From Manis javanica (taxonomy: Eukaryota > Chordata > Mammalia > Pholidota > Manidae), in contig NC_133158.1 in assembly GCF_040802235.1 (NCBI RefSeq), positions 36,522,001 to 36,586,000 of the forward strand: a stretch of DNA of 64,000 nt. Direction: 5' to 3'. The notes under the pieces are model-generated. The model searched no databases and was not told the DNA's origin. It saw only the letters and a program-made list of their open reading frames with translations. Shown one piece after another: positions 11,585-22,954 of this stretch (within the stretch, counting starts at the first letter, position 1; every line of letters begins with the position of its first letter). Both the position numbers and the translations under genes were made by a program.

Positions 11585-12275
11585 ACTTGGTCCCATTCTC
11601 ATCAGTATGCTCCAGGCAACCACACCATTAGCTTCACTACAAGAGCCTCCCAGTGGGTCTTTCTGTGTCCTCTTTTGCCTCTTGACTCCATATAGCAGCC
11701 AAAGTGTCCCATGAACACGTAAATTAGACCAGGGGAATGTCTTGCTTAAAACCTTCCAAAGGCTTCCCAATGAACCTTGGAATAAATTCAGACTCTTTAT
11801 GCAGGCCCATAGGGCTCTAAAAGATGGTGTTGCTGCCCACCCCTTGTTTGCCATCTCCCACCAGACTCACTGCTCTCTAGCTACATGGCACACCTTCTGG
11901 AGTTTATAATGAATTAATCTCCTGCTCACCACAGAACCCTTGCGCATGCTGTTCCCTCTTCCTAGAATGTTCTTCAACCGCTAACCTCTATGTATTCTTC
12001 AGGGTTCAGCTAAAATATCCTTTGTGCAAGGACCCCTGCCCTGACCCTCTAGCTGGGTCAGTTTCTATACCCTTGCTTTGTGGTGGCTGCTCTTGTTTGT
12101 AATAATATTTGGGTGTGCTTACATGTTGAATGTGTGTCTCTCTCACTAGACTGGGATGTCCTTGAGGGCAGGGGTGTGTAAGGGGTGGGGGTATGTGTTT
12201 GCTAACTTCTGTTTCCTCAATACCAAAACCAGCACTGGGCTTATGAAAACACTTGTTGAAAAAAATAAATGTGTG
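11585..12275 (+). mobile_element. L2 LINE 3' region (sense)
   Basis: Sense-strand L2 in the right order: 'tgcttaaaaccttccaaaggc', 'ggcccatagggctctaaaag', 'ctgttccctcttcctagaatg', 'ggttcagctaaaatatcc', 'gtccttgagggcaggggtg', ending near 'aaaataaatg'. The ORF2 end is too decayed to translate. Confidence 0.85.
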
Positions 12276-12284
12276 AGTGCACTC

Positions 12285-12490
12285 ATGCTGGCTCCACCTC
12301 TAGATCCGCACTCCTGCCCAGTGTCCTTCAGGCAAGTTACTAAATGATGCCCTGCCTCTGTGTCCTCCTGCGTAAATGGAGATAAGAACAGACCCCCTGC
12401 GGGGGTTTGGAAAATTGAATGAGCTGACATGGATAAAGTGTTTAGAACACTGTACATACTAAGGGCCACATAAATGTTTGCTATTGTGCT
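12285..12490 (+). mobile_element. MIR SINE (sense)
   Basis: CORE-SINE layout: 'ggcaagttactaaatgatgcc', 'aaatggagataagaacag', 'gaattgaatgagctgacatg'-like block, 'aaagtgtttagaacactgtac', then 'aaatgtttgctatt'. A near-full MIR directly downstream of an L2. Confidence 0.8.
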
Positions 12491-12799
12491 TCTCCTGCCC
12501 ATGAGTCTGCTTTAGTGGCACAGATGTCCTCCTTCACCCTGGGCTGTGTGGCTGGATGCTGCCCCTCCCCTGGGGCCTGGACCTGCTCCCTACACCCAGC
12601 TTCTGGAAGGTTGAGCCTGTGCCCATCACCATCCCTCCCAGAGCATGCCTCCTTGCTGTGAACCATGGTCCTAAAGCACCTCCTGAGCCCCTCTGGTGTG
12701 CCTCTTCCCCACTGTAGGTGTGGGTCCCCAAAGCCTGAGGAGGGTCCACCTAAACGCACCTGAGGTCAGCACTGTGGCCGACATGACACATCCTTTTGT

Positions 12800-12910
12800 G
12801 TTCTCTGTATTTTAAAAATGTTATTTAATAAAAATTCAACCTACTTATTTTAAAAATGTAAATGACAGAAAAATTAAAAAGCAAAATTAAATAGTCACTC
12901 CCAAGTCCCA
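12800..12910 (-). mobile_element. Possible L1M fragment (antisense)
   Basis: An A/T-rich patch ending in 'cactcccaagtcccaccatc', resembling the L1M 3' UTR in reverse. Weak. Confidence 0.3.
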
Positions 12911-13004
12911 CCATCTAAACTAAACGTCATCGACCTCAGAGGGGACATAATCCCACACCTCCTGCAAACCCCCAGAGAGGACAGGAGACGGACACAGAGC
13001 TGGG

Positions 13005-13105
13005 TTACTGGTGTAGAAATGGATCACATTATGCCAGCAGTTTAACAATGTTAAGGGGTTGTGTTTAATTTCACTTGGATTTAATCAGAGAGAAAGAAGC
13101 TTGAC
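13005..13105. promoter_or_regulatory. AT-rich patch, weak candidate element
   Basis: Contains AACAATG, GTTTAATTT and GATTTAATC in about 70 bases. Shorter and weaker than the other AT-rich islands. Confidence 0.25.
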
Positions 13106-13718
13106 GCATCCCTGCAGGTCTGGAAGTAGCACTGAATGTCATGCCAGTCCCCTCTCCCAGTGACGTCATGCTCAGACCTGGGGCAGGCTACACAAGAACC
13201 CTCATTATCCCAGTGAGGCACAGGATGCGTGCCCTATCAGTGGAGATTTGGGGCGACCCAAGGCCTGGGGCATGCTGGGAAATCCTTTTTGGGGAAAGGC
13301 ATGAACTCATTTCCTCATACCCCCAACCATGAGAAAGAGGCCCAGCCCTCAGTGGGCGCGGGGATCTGGGCCACAGCAGGCCTCCCACTTGGGAATGCAG
13401 CAGGTGACTGCAGGTTGTGAGTCAGACAAGAGAGAGCTCTGCGCTCAGACTGTGGCCGATCTGCCCCTGGAGCCTAAGATCTGCAGATATGCCTGGTGGG
13501 GTGGATAGAGCCCGCAGGAGTTGCTGGCCAGCCCTGGCAGGAAGGTGCAGTGCAGAGATCAGAGTCCCACAGCAAGGCCACACTGTTCTAGGAGCAGCTT
13601 CTGGAATGCTGAGGGGCCCTGCAGGGCCTCAGTGTCTGGTGAGGGGACACCACGTGTTCATGTGAGTGGAGCTGGCCATTGTCTGATCAGCGAATCAGAA
13701 GGCAGCGTGGTCCAGCGG

Positions 13719-13740
13719 CCATCCATTGTGCAATGGATGG
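13719..13740. repeat. Perfect short inverted repeat
   Basis: Two perfect 10-base arms, CCATCCATTG and CAATGGATGG, are separated by TG. Could extrude a small cruciform or form an RNA hairpin; may be chance or part of an old LTR-type repeat. Confidence 0.8.
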
Positions 13741-14189
13741 GGAGCACCCAGGATCCGGCCTGAGTAGGCCTGTGGCTCCTGCCGTAACCAGTGGCCCAGA
13801 TTCCCACATTTCTGGCCTCTGTTGTGCTGACGCCTGTTCTGTATGCCTCCAGCTCTACAGGAGGGTTCCCTGGGTCCACCGACGGAGGAGAAATATGGAG
13901 AAATGCAGAACAGGTGGTGGAGGGAGGTGACAATACCAGTTCCAGCTTCAGGACCAGGCGTAGCAGGAGGGACCGTGGCACATTCCACTAATTCCTGTAT
14001 TAGAATCCAACTGGGATGGAAGCTGGCTGCCACCTTGGATGGGACTCTAGGACACTGGACGTGAGGAGGCCCCATATGGAGCTGAGGAAGACTGTAGGAA
14101 CCGTGTCTTTGGTGTTCTCTGTCTGATGCTCTGACCTCTGGGCCTGGCTGACTCTGGAGGGACTGCTTCCCCTGCCTGGGGTTGGCTGA

Positions 14190-14640
14190 CCCTGAGAGTG
14201 GGAGAGAGGGATTGAGCAAAGGCTCACTTTTCAAATGCAAACCAACCAATTCAGAGCCCACACCCGTAAACACCACCCCTTGGGCTCTCTCACATTCAGG
14301 GCCACTAGGACCCCCAAACATTCAGGGCCAGGTACCAGACAAGTGGTACAACAAGCCGTTATGCCCCAGAGCTGCCCAAAATGATTTGAACCAGCCAATC
14401 CTGAGCCGGGGGAACTGGCCTCACCTATTCCTTCCGGAGAAAAACACAGTAAAGGCTGTGCCCACGGGCCCCCCGATCCCCAACTGACCCTGGCGTTTCC
14501 CAGAGTGGTCCCCCATGCTGTGGGGTGCCCCCTCTCTGGGAACTGCCAGTAACCATCTCTGCAATGGCAGTTGTCCCCTGATGTGTTAGCCTTACTGAAC
14601 CCCAATTTTCTCTTGAAACACTCTACTTGAAACCAGGGAC
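14190..14640 (+). mobile_element. Possible solitary endogenous retroviral LTR
   Basis: Has LTR-like composition: 'aaccagccaatcctgag' (CCAAT-like), 'acacagtaaaggctgtgcc' (degenerate poly(A)-type region), then 'ctgccagtaaccatctctg'. No adjacent gag/pol frame is recognisable. The family is not identified, and the ends were not resolved. Confidence 0.35.
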
Positions 14641-16315
14641 AGTAGTGGACACCTCTTCAGCACCCCCAGTCCTCCAGACTGGGCTTATCCCAGCCACGGC
14701 ACTGTGGGGCCCACCGCCCATGCCTCCCACCAGCTGTGTGGCAGCCCGGCTTGCCCAGCCAGGGCCTCTCTGACGCAGCGTGAGAATCCACAGCACCTGT
14801 CGGCACTCGTGAATGCATACCAAGGAGCATGGAGACTGATGGAGGCCCCTGACCAGCGGGGTGGGTGCCCATGGCTCTCTGTCCCGTGTTGTCTGAGGAG
14901 GGGACAGTGGTCAGCACACCCCTGGAGGCTGCTCAGATGGCCCCAGGAGGCATTAGCACCCCGTGGACGGCAGCATGATGACGCCTGCCGCTGCCTTTCC
15001 CTCCCCGCTGGGGGTCCCTGCTCCCTGGGACCACCCCCCTGTACGTCCTGTACGCACACAGACCTTGTCTCTCTGCTCTAGGCCTTTCCTAAGGCCTGTG
15101 CTGAGAATGGGGCAAGCTTGCGTCCAGAGGACCTAAGGGCTCCTTCCATAGGGGTCCTCCAGGGGGCTCCTCCCATAAGCTGGGGCAACCATAGCTGTGA
15201 GGATCCCAGATGTTTACCGGCCAGGAAAGGGGTGATGCTCAAACTAGATGGAAGGGCTTAATGAGGGGACTATTTCACAAGGACCATTTCAGGCAAGGTG
15301 AGGTTAGAGACAGCAGGAGGCCACTGGCCCATGAGGGCGAGCTGGCCCAGCTGGGCCCAAGGGGCTTCCAGAATGTCTGACAGAGACAGGGACAACCAAG
15401 ACTGTGCCCACCTGACATGTGGAATCCCGAACAGCCTCATACCTGGGCGTCCTCAGCCTGTACTGCCTCTCGGCCTTAGAAGCTCATCCCGTCCCTGTAC
15501 AAACTCTGACCTGCAGTCCTTCCTGCCTGAGCAGCCTCAGGCCTCTACTACCTCTCCCCAGGATCACCTCTTTCTGTGCCATCTTGTACTGCAGGCAGGG
15601 AAAGGTGGTTCAGAAAGGGCACCCAGGTAGCCCCGAAAAGCCAGCAACAGCAGCTGGGATGAGGCAGGTTGCAGACCCCATTCTATCTGACTCAGGCTGG
15701 CCTGGGCACTCCCTGTCTTCTGGCCAGCCTGGGTCTCCTGCCCAGCCTGGCCACTCTGCACAGACCTTATCTTGGCCATCCATCGAGGGCCACCTGGACC
15801 AACCGGTCCTGCCAGAAACTGGATCTGGCCGTAAAGGCCCCTCCCTGGACCTGTGCGTGAGATAAACCCCCACCTTTCCCTGGCCTTTCCTGCTCGCTGG
15901 AGCCAGAGGGCCAAGGCCCCAGGGTGGAGGTGGCTCTCCCCGCCCTGCCTCTCCCCTGCAAGAGGCAAGGGTGACTCTGTGCTGGGACTGGCACACAGTT
16001 CACAGACTGCCCAAAGCAGGTCCCTCTCCCCACCAACCTCCTCAGCCTGAGCCGGGGACAGCCTGGCTCAGCCACCAGAGCTAGGGGAGGAAGGGTGGGG
16101 TTCACAGGGTGGGGTCACCGCGATCAACTCCCAAGACCAATTTTTCTATGTTCAGAAGGGAAACTGAGGCCCGGAAAGGCCCTCATCTCTGTGAAGACAA
16201 CTAATACCCCTTCCACCAGGACTCTGCTTTTCCTCCATGCAGTTCTCTGGACAGAGACGCCTCACAGGGGTGAGCGCTCTGCTCCACAGCCATATGTGGG
16301 CCTAAGGCCCCAGTA
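14641..16315. other. GC-rich non-coding stretch
   Basis: No repeat, exon or motif cluster that I can support. Overlapping open frames on both strands look like composition artefacts. Confidence 0.45.
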
Positions 16316-16317
16316 GA

Positions 16318-16450
16318 TGTTGCTGTTATTCCCACCTTCCGGATGAGGAAACTGCGGTCAGCTCAGCTGCCCGGGTCATGCAGCCCAAGGTCACAAATGG
16401 CTGAGCTGGGACCCGAATTCCCGTCTGCTCGCGGGCTGTGCTCTTAGGCA
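16318..16450 (-). mobile_element. MIR SINE (antisense)
   Basis: Reverse MIR phrases: 'gttattcccaccttccggatg', 'aggaaactgcgg', 'aaggtcacaaatggctgagc', 'gggacccgaattcccg'. Confidence 0.75.
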
Positions 16451-16569
16451 GATTTCTAATGTTTCACCACAGTAAACACGCTGCCCACTCATCCTGTTCA
16501 TCCCTTTTACATATCAATTCCTACAGGTAAACTCCAAGGCCCCCCAGAATTCATACGGATAAACCGCGG

Positions 16570-16745
16570 GCCAGCAGCGGTGCCCTCGGGCACTCACCCT
16601 GGCGACAGCATGTTGCCAGCCTGCTTGCCCGGCCTGAGCAGCGGGAAACAATATCTGTTGTTCCATTTGCATATCCTGGTCTCCAAGCATCTTGTCTGTG
16701 CAGGTTGTTCTTTCCTGTATCTTCTGGTGCGAATTCCAGTCCTGC
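16570..16745. promoter_or_regulatory. Candidate enhancer with paired SOX sites and an octamer
   Basis: AACAAT (16647-16652) and GTTGTT (16657-16662) face each other. A perfect octamer ATTTGCAT follows at 16665-16672. Closely spaced SOX and POU sites are a known enhancer grammar. No repeat match was seen. Function is inference. Confidence 0.4.
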
Positions 16746-16929
16746 ATTCTTTGCAGGCAAAGACAAGGGCTGGGAAGCCTCTGTCCTGCTGCAGGCTCAT
16801 CTGCAAAGGAGAGTGGTGCTCCCAACGAGGACACCGTGACCCTGGCTGGGGACACCAGCTCCTCCAGGCCTGATTCCACCTGCAGGAATGTGTCTCCTCC
16901 CAGGTGCTGCCCGGGGCCTGACTCCTGAT

Positions 16930-16992
16930 ACAGGCAGTAAATAACTTTCCATTTGATCACCTCTGTGTTGGTGAATTTCTTGTTCTGGGGGA
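16930..16992. promoter_or_regulatory. AT-rich patch near the SOX/octamer block
   Basis: About 60 bases with 'gcagtaaataactttccattt' and 'ggtgaatttcttgttc', set in GC-rich DNA. It may belong with the 16.6-kb element. Confidence 0.25.
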
Positions 16993-17539
16993 AGTGGTCA
17001 TGTCCCCAGTCAAGGCCCCACCCAGCTACCACAGGAAGGGCCAGCGTAGGTGGGGAGAGGGGCCCGGGAGGGAATCCTGGCGTCTGGACCATCCGTGCCG
17101 TTACTGCGGGTTCCCTCTGAATGAGGTGTTTGCACCCTGTGTCCATAGGCCTCCTCGTTGCCTGTGAGGCCAGAAGCACCATCCCAGTCATCCCCCTGCC
17201 TTGCATCCCAGCTCTCAAAGCACAGATGGGAAGACTGAGGCCAGCATGGGCAGGAACTGGGTGGCGATGACCACAGCGCCCACAGAGGTCCGAGATGGCA
17301 GTGGGGCCTCCGGGCTGGTCTGGTGGGACTGGGTGCGCGGGAGGGAGGCGCTGTCACCAAACGGGCTCCGCACCCTGCAGTGGGAACTTCACCGTCTGCT
17401 CCTCAGCCTCCAGGCCCTTGGAAGGCGAGGTAGGCGACAGGCCCAGAGAAGCTCAGCATCGTGAGCAGGTCGCCCAGCATCAGGGAGACAGGTTCCGGGC
17501 GGGAGGATGAAGAGGGTCTTCCCCCTGCCTGGCTGATTT

Positions 17540-18070
17540 GGGACAGAGACCCCCCTTCCCAGCTGCCGGGGCGGAGCGCGCCGCCAGCGGGCCATCTGCA
17601 TGACAAAGCGCGGCCGGCGGCGGAGGGAGGGGCGCCGGCCGGAGCGCAACACCCCCCCGCAGGTCGCAGCTGCCCCGCTAAGCCTCCGCCCTGCGGCCCC
17701 GAGATTTGGGGGGCGGGGGCGGCACGCGAGCCCCGGCGCTCAGCTGTGTTTGCTCGGGGGGCGCCACGCGGGGCGGCGGGGCCGGGGCGCGGGACAAAGG
17801 CCCGGATCTGACCGACCCCGCAGGTGGCGAGGGGGGAGGGGAGGACGCGTCGCGGAGCGAGTGCGGGGGGGGGGGCGAGGGCCGCCGCGGCGTCGGGGCG
17901 CACTGGCCACAGCAGCCCCGGTGCCCAGGCCCCCGGGCGCCCTCGCCGCTGGGCCCAGCGACCCGGCCTGGGGTTGGCGCCCCGGGATCACCTCCTTCCC
18001 TGGAACCCAAAATGACCAACCACGGTGACACCCCTCCGCCCTCGCTTGCGGGAGGCCGCCGGCCGCTAGA
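17540..18070. promoter_or_regulatory. CpG island, candidate promoter
   Basis: About 0.5 kb with very high G+C and abundant CpG (GCGCGCCGCC, GCGGCCGGCGG, GACGCGTCGCGG and others). This stands apart from the CpG-poor bulk. Such islands usually mark a transcription start, but I cannot assign a coding first exon. CGCAG followed by GTGGCG near 17825 could be a plus-strand donor, without other support. A plus- or minus-strand alternative promoter, a non-coding RNA start or an orphan island are all possible. The long GC-rich frames here are not credible proteins. Confidence 0.65.
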
Positions 18071-18537
18071 GGCCATTTGTCCTCACTGCCATCTACACTA
18101 GCGCCCTGTGACTCACAGAGTTCCAGGATGGGGCGCCCCGAGTCTCCACCTTGGCGGGCTCTCTCCCCAGCTGCTCTGTCTGCATGTCCACCCCAGCAGC
18201 CTTTCCTCCCCTTCCCCATCCCAGGTAACGGGCACTTCCATCCTCCAGGTGTGGAACCAAGCCTGGCCACCCAGAATCTGCCCTGCTTCTCCCAGTCCCG
18301 CAGCTGCCTCTGGCCGGCCTGGGCTCTCACAGTAGCCTCCCTGCAGCAGCAGCCAGGAGGGATCCTTCCAGAACCAAGGTCCCACCTCACCCCTCCCGTG
18401 GCGCTCAGCTCACCCAGAGGACCGCCAAGGCCCTCCCAGCATCCTGCACCTGCTCTCCTCCCAGCCCCCACCTCCCTGCCTCTGCAATGCCAGTCTCTCC
18501 ACTCCAGCCACAGGCCCCTTGCTGTTTCTTGTGCTGC

Positions 18538-18900
18538 TGGGCCTCCAGGGCCTTTCCATTGGCTGTTCCCTCTGCTTGGAACACACATCCCCCTGGCCTC
18601 TCTCATTTCCTTCAGGCCTTCACTCAAATGCCACCTCTTCAGTGAGGCCCTCTTTGCCTGCTTGATCTAACATGTCAACCCTCCCCCTCACCTCTTCTTG
18701 TTTCCCTTCTCTGCCCTATTTTTCCTCCTTGGCACTTCTTGCTACCTGGCATTCTGCACGGGCACTAACCCATGTTACTCATTCAGCAGCTCTCGTGGGT
18801 TGTAAGAATTTGTTGTTCACTGCTGTGGCCCCTCCAAAACCTAGGTCCCTGGTACACAGAAGATGCTCCGTAAATATTTGTTGAATGAATGAATAAATAA
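18538..18900 (+). mobile_element. L2 LINE 3' end (sense)
   Basis: Well-preserved L2 tail: 'ggcctttccattggctgttcc', 'tctgcttggaacacac', 'cttcactcaaatgccacctc', 'ctggtacacagaagatgctc', ending 'aatatttgttgaatgaatg'. Confidence 0.9.
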
Positions 18901-18902
18901 AA

Positions 18903-19075
18903 GCATTTAGCCCTCCATGGCAACACCGTAAGGAAGGCACTGTTATCCCCATTTTATGGGTGAAAGCACAGATGCACAGAAAGTGCAAGCAACCTGCCTG
19001 AAGTCACACAGCTCGAAAGTATGGGAGGCAGGATTTGAATCCAGGCTCTCACTCCCTAGTGGGGTCTTAAGCTAG
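18903..19075 (-). mobile_element. MIR SINE (antisense)
   Basis: 'aaggcactgttatccccattt', 'tgcctgaagtcacacagctc' and 'ggatttgaatccaggctctc' in order. Directly abuts the preceding L2 end. Confidence 0.85.
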
Positions 19076-19384
19076 AGGCCCACAGGCAGTTTGGCCCAGA
19101 AAGGTTTTCTATGGATTAAACTGTTTCAGAAAAAGTTGAATCAATTGTGGCCATTGAAAAAATTGGGAGGTTTTATGTAAAAACCAAAACCTCCAGATTT
19201 TCTTGCAAAATCAGAACTTCTGGCCACAGGGGTGCTCAGTCTCACAGACAACCACAGGGTAGAGCTGAGCAGCAGCCATTCTTCAGACAGGGTGTGGGCT
19301 GCCCCACTGCTCCAGTCTCCTCAGGCTGCTTCCCAGCTGGGTCCTGTAGGCCCGAGCCCTGCCCAGGCCTCCCTCCCCTGAGCC

Positions 19385-19712
19385 TTCACTCCTCTGGGCC
19401 TTTGTCCTTGCTGGTCCCTCTGCCTGGAATCCTCTCCCCTCAATTCTTTCCCTAGCTGCCCGCTTCAGAGTCTTAGCCCTCATGTCATCTCCTCCAAGAA
19501 GCCCTCTCTCATTACTCTGGCTAATGATCATTTGAAATTTATTCATTAATCTCTCTGGTGCTGGCATACCTCCCATCTCCCCCAGGAGAACAGCAGCTTC
19601 AGGAGGGCAGGGCTGTGGTCAGCCTGCCGTGCCCATCTAGGACATTGCGTGTACCTGCAGGCACTGGGTGCTTACCTGTTGGCCGACCTAATGAAGAGCA
19701 AATGAATGAATC
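19385..19712 (+). mobile_element. L2 LINE 3' end (sense)
   Basis: 'gggcctttgtccttgctgg', 'ccctctgcctggaatcctct', 'gtcatctcctccaagaagccc', 'caggagggcagggctgtgg' and 'aatgaatgaatc' follow the L2 3' order. Confidence 0.85.
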
Positions 19713-20119
19713 AAGGACTCGCCTGTAGCACCCCCTGTTGTAAGTACTTATGGGGCATTGAATCCTCACATTTGTGCACAGTGGCCCTCTGCAACAGTTC
19801 ACAGGGATGGATGGGGTGAGGTCACATGTCCCTTGCTGGGGGGACAAGCATCAGTGGTTTCTGAAAGCCTTGGGGAACCCTTCCTCTTCCCCGGCCCTCA
19901 TCTCCCCAGCTTCCTAGGGTTTCTTGGCACAGCACCAGGTCTTGTCGTCTTCTGGGTCAGCTGAGCTGCCCCGCACCAGACCCCCTCCTGGTGTTGCAGA
20001 TGCAGCCCTGCACCTCCTTGCCCATCGGACTTGCTTCCCAAGGCACCTCCCCATGGGACAGCCTTTCTGGAGTAGAAGGGTCTGTGGGTGGGCTGACTGG
20101 CATGCAGGCTGCATTCCCG

Positions 20120-20215
20120 ACTGGACTCCATCCATTTCTCCCTATGTGACCCTGAACACCTTAACTCACCTCTCTGAGCCCATCTCCCCCTCTATGAACT
20201 GGGACGGTGCCCCTC
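20120..20215 (+). mobile_element. MIR fragment (sense)
   Basis: 'tatgtgaccctgaacacctta', 'tcacctctctgagccc' and 'tatgaactgggacgg' match the central MIR segment. Confidence 0.55.
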
Positions 20216-20339
20216 CTTGAGACCTCTGGGAACCCTTGGAGCCCTCCCTCACGGGCTGCCCAGGCGGAAGCAGGTGGACAGGACTTCTGCAGTTCACCTC
20301 ATGACTGTCACTCTTCTGTATGGGCCAGTCGGCTGTCTG

Positions 20340-20440
20340 GGACCCTGTGTGCTGTGTGTGCACGGTCTTAGGTGACTGTGTGACTGTGTGTGTGAGAGTG
20401 TGGCTATGAGTGACCATGCACCTGTGTGTGACAGTGGGGG
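20340..20440. repeat. TG-rich low-complexity stretch
   Basis: Interrupted TGTG and GTGACTG runs, giving degenerate simple-sequence character. Confidence 0.6.
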
Positions 20441-22120
20441 GTGAGGTGCCTGGAGGGGCCTAGCCAGTCCTCACTGGCCAGGGCAGGGTGGGAGGGATCA
20501 GGCTCGCCTGCCCCTCCAGGCAGGCCTCAAGGCTGGCGTCCCCTGGGTCCCAGCTGACCGGGGCTGGCTGGTCAGCCTGAGCCAGAAGGTACTGGTTAGT
20601 GTGGGCGGAAGGGAGCTAAACCCCAGGGCAGTCCTTCCCCAGGACCCGGTGCTGCTGCTCTGGGTCCCAGGACCGGGACTCGGGGTGGAGGCTGGACTCT
20701 GGCATCGGCTGCTTCCACCCCAGGAGCTTCTCTCCTGACCCTCTTACCAATGAGGTCCCCTGTCTGAGCTCGGGCCAGAGCCGCACACTGACCCCATCCC
20801 TGCCTCGTCCTACACCACGAGGATGGCCGTCTGGCTCCCTGGCCTCCACATCTGCATCAGGGTCTGCACCCACCTGGCTATTCCCTCTGGGGTGGGCACC
20901 TGGTGAGAGCAGGGGCCTTTCACGTTCGCTGGTGCCGTGTGGCCACAGGGCTCAATACACTCATTCAACAGGCATCCAGCTCCTCAGTGTTTGCCAATCG
21001 CATGAGGGAACTGGAGATGCGGCCACTTCTATCCCCTGGGCTGTGGCCTCAGAACTTGTCCCTGGGCCCCACCTTTCAGAGGGGCTCTGCCTGATGCACC
21101 GACCCTCCATCCAGTCCCTGGTCTTGGCTTCCGGAGCCATTTCTGATCTTTAGCCTCAGAACCAAATCAATCTGCTTCCTCCTGACAAGAATCCAGGCTT
21201 GATGGGCGGAGTCTGCCGTGCTGTTCCTGAGGGCTTCAGGCCCACCAAGCAGGCAGATTCCCAGCAGCCTGCACCTGCCAGGGAACTAAGGCTCCACAGG
21301 GAGCTCCGTCTCCCCACTAGGGCTGCTTGCCTGAGGAAAGCCTCCCTCGGCTTGTCACTGGTCCAGAGAAGGACGTGGCTTGTCAGTGGGGGCAAAGCTA
21401 AGTCCCTAGGGAAAAGATGTCCTCCCCTCCTGCTGCGCAGGAGCCAGGAAGAGACCTGAGAGGCAGGCCGTGGCCTCTGGGCATGGCAGAAGCAGAATCA
21501 GCCAGGGGAGCAAGCCAGCCCCAGGGGGCCGCCGGCCTAGACCTGTTTCTAGAAGTGTCAATCCTGGGAGAGAGGCACAGAGATAAAAACCGGGAGAGAG
21601 ACACACACACACATATATATAGTCACACACATCCTTGGGAGTCAGCTGGGGACATGGGTAGGCCAGGGAGTCTATGGTCTGCTCAAATCTGGGCTCAGAA
21701 TGCAAACTGTTGACCCCAAGTCCAGCCTGGCTACAGGTGTCAACCCCCAAACTGATTTTTTTTGTGTATGTGTCAGTGTGTGTGCACACATGCGTGCCTG
21801 CAGATACAGAAAGCCTCCACGTGGACCAGTCTGTCTGCAGGGCCTGGCCATGCAAGCCCCTGGGCAGGCATGTGAAGGTAGGGGGTGCAGCTTGCCACCT
21901 GTCTCCGGTGTGTGTGTCCCAGGTGGATGAGGGGCAACCTGTGAGTTTCTGAGACCATGTTTGAGCGTCCCTGTGCAGTGTGTGCGATGGCCACACCACA
22001 GCCAACCCAGGGCCCTAGTGAGCACCAACCCCAGAGTCCCTACACAGCCGAGACCCCCGCTCTGGCTTCAGCTCTGGACCCCGAGCCAGGAGCGCTGGCC
22101 TGCCCACCCGGGTGCTTTTG
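20441..22120. other. Non-coding stretch
   Basis: GC-rich with scattered TG runs (including 21770-21800). No exon or clear repeat beyond those listed separately. Confidence 0.4.
21598..21632. repeat. Short CA/TA compound microsatellite
   Basis: (CA)n followed by (TA)n and another CACACAC. Too short to matter except as a marker. Confidence 0.7.
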
Positions 22121-22124
22121 TCCA

Positions 22125-22385
22125 TTTCTGAAGTGACAAGAGACATACAAAAGGGCTTTTAATTAAATCAAAGGAGGGGGAAACAGGCCAGCCGGGCCAC
22201 TATTATGTTACCAAACGTGAAAATGAAAACTTATTTTTAAAGCTCTGGTATTAATTTGAGATTATTCAGATAGTTAATTAAAAGTGCAGCATGTGTTAAA
22301 TATTATTTCAACAAAGATTATCATCGGGCCTCCATGTAATGTGATCCGAGGGCTTGGGGAGCTTTATGCAAATGATCTGCAGCCG
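22125..22385. promoter_or_regulatory. Strong AT-rich island: homeodomain, TCF and octamer sites
   Basis: TTAATTAA (22159-22166) directly abuts the TCF/LEF-type ATCAAAGG (22167-22174). A second TTAATTAA lies at 22274-22281 and a perfect ATGCAAAT octamer at 22366-22373. Around them are TATTAATTTGAG, AACAAAGATTATC and TATTATTTC. Flanks are GC-rich. No repeat family fits. This is the best candidate in the window for a deeply conserved developmental enhancer. Confidence 0.5.
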
Positions 22386-22779
22386 GGAGGAAGGGCCCGC
22401 AGCTGCCTGGTGGCGGGCAGGACAGCAGGGCTCTGGGCAGGCCCCCTAGCCCACCTCAGGTCTGGCTCTTGCCGACACAGAGGGCGTCTCAGCCAGGCCC
22501 CCATTTCCAGGCCCTGGGTGGGCAGGGAGGCCATCAGGCCCATCCTGGGCCTGCCAGCGAGCAGCAGGACCCCCAAAAGTCCTCCACATGGCACTTGGGG
22601 CCTCCAGAGTGCCTCAGACGCCCCCACATGTGTGCTCGCGAGAGGTGCAGAGGGTGCACGCAGGTAACGTCTGCACAAGCACCATCTGGTGCCCAGGTAC
22701 TGTTGCACACAGGACACACATTTCAGCACTTGCCTGTGCTGTGGCGTGGTGTGTGCACCTGGGCACTGGATGACGACAG

Positions 22780-22875
22780 TCAGCCATGAGCAAGTGATGT
22801 TGCCTCTCGGCGCCTCGGTTTCTTGATCTGTCACATGGGGGTAATCGTGGGACAGGCCTCAGGAGGATTAGACGA
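22780..22875 (+). mobile_element. MIR fragment (sense)
   Basis: 'gcaagtgatgttgcctctc', 'cctcggtttcttgatctgtc' and 'catgggggtaatcgtgg' follow the MIR core. Confidence 0.6.
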
Positions 22876-22954
22876 GAAGTGGGCTAATAGTCAAGGGGCA
22901 TTCAGACAAGCACTGTCCTGTACAAACAGAGTGCAAGCCACAAATAAGAGCCCT

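Noticed and set aside
17403..18627. Long GC-rich open frames on both strands through the CpG island (up to 295 residues)
   Set aside because: They overlap in multiple phases, are proline/arginine/glycine biased and have no domain or splice support; expected from stop-codon depletion in GC-rich DNA.
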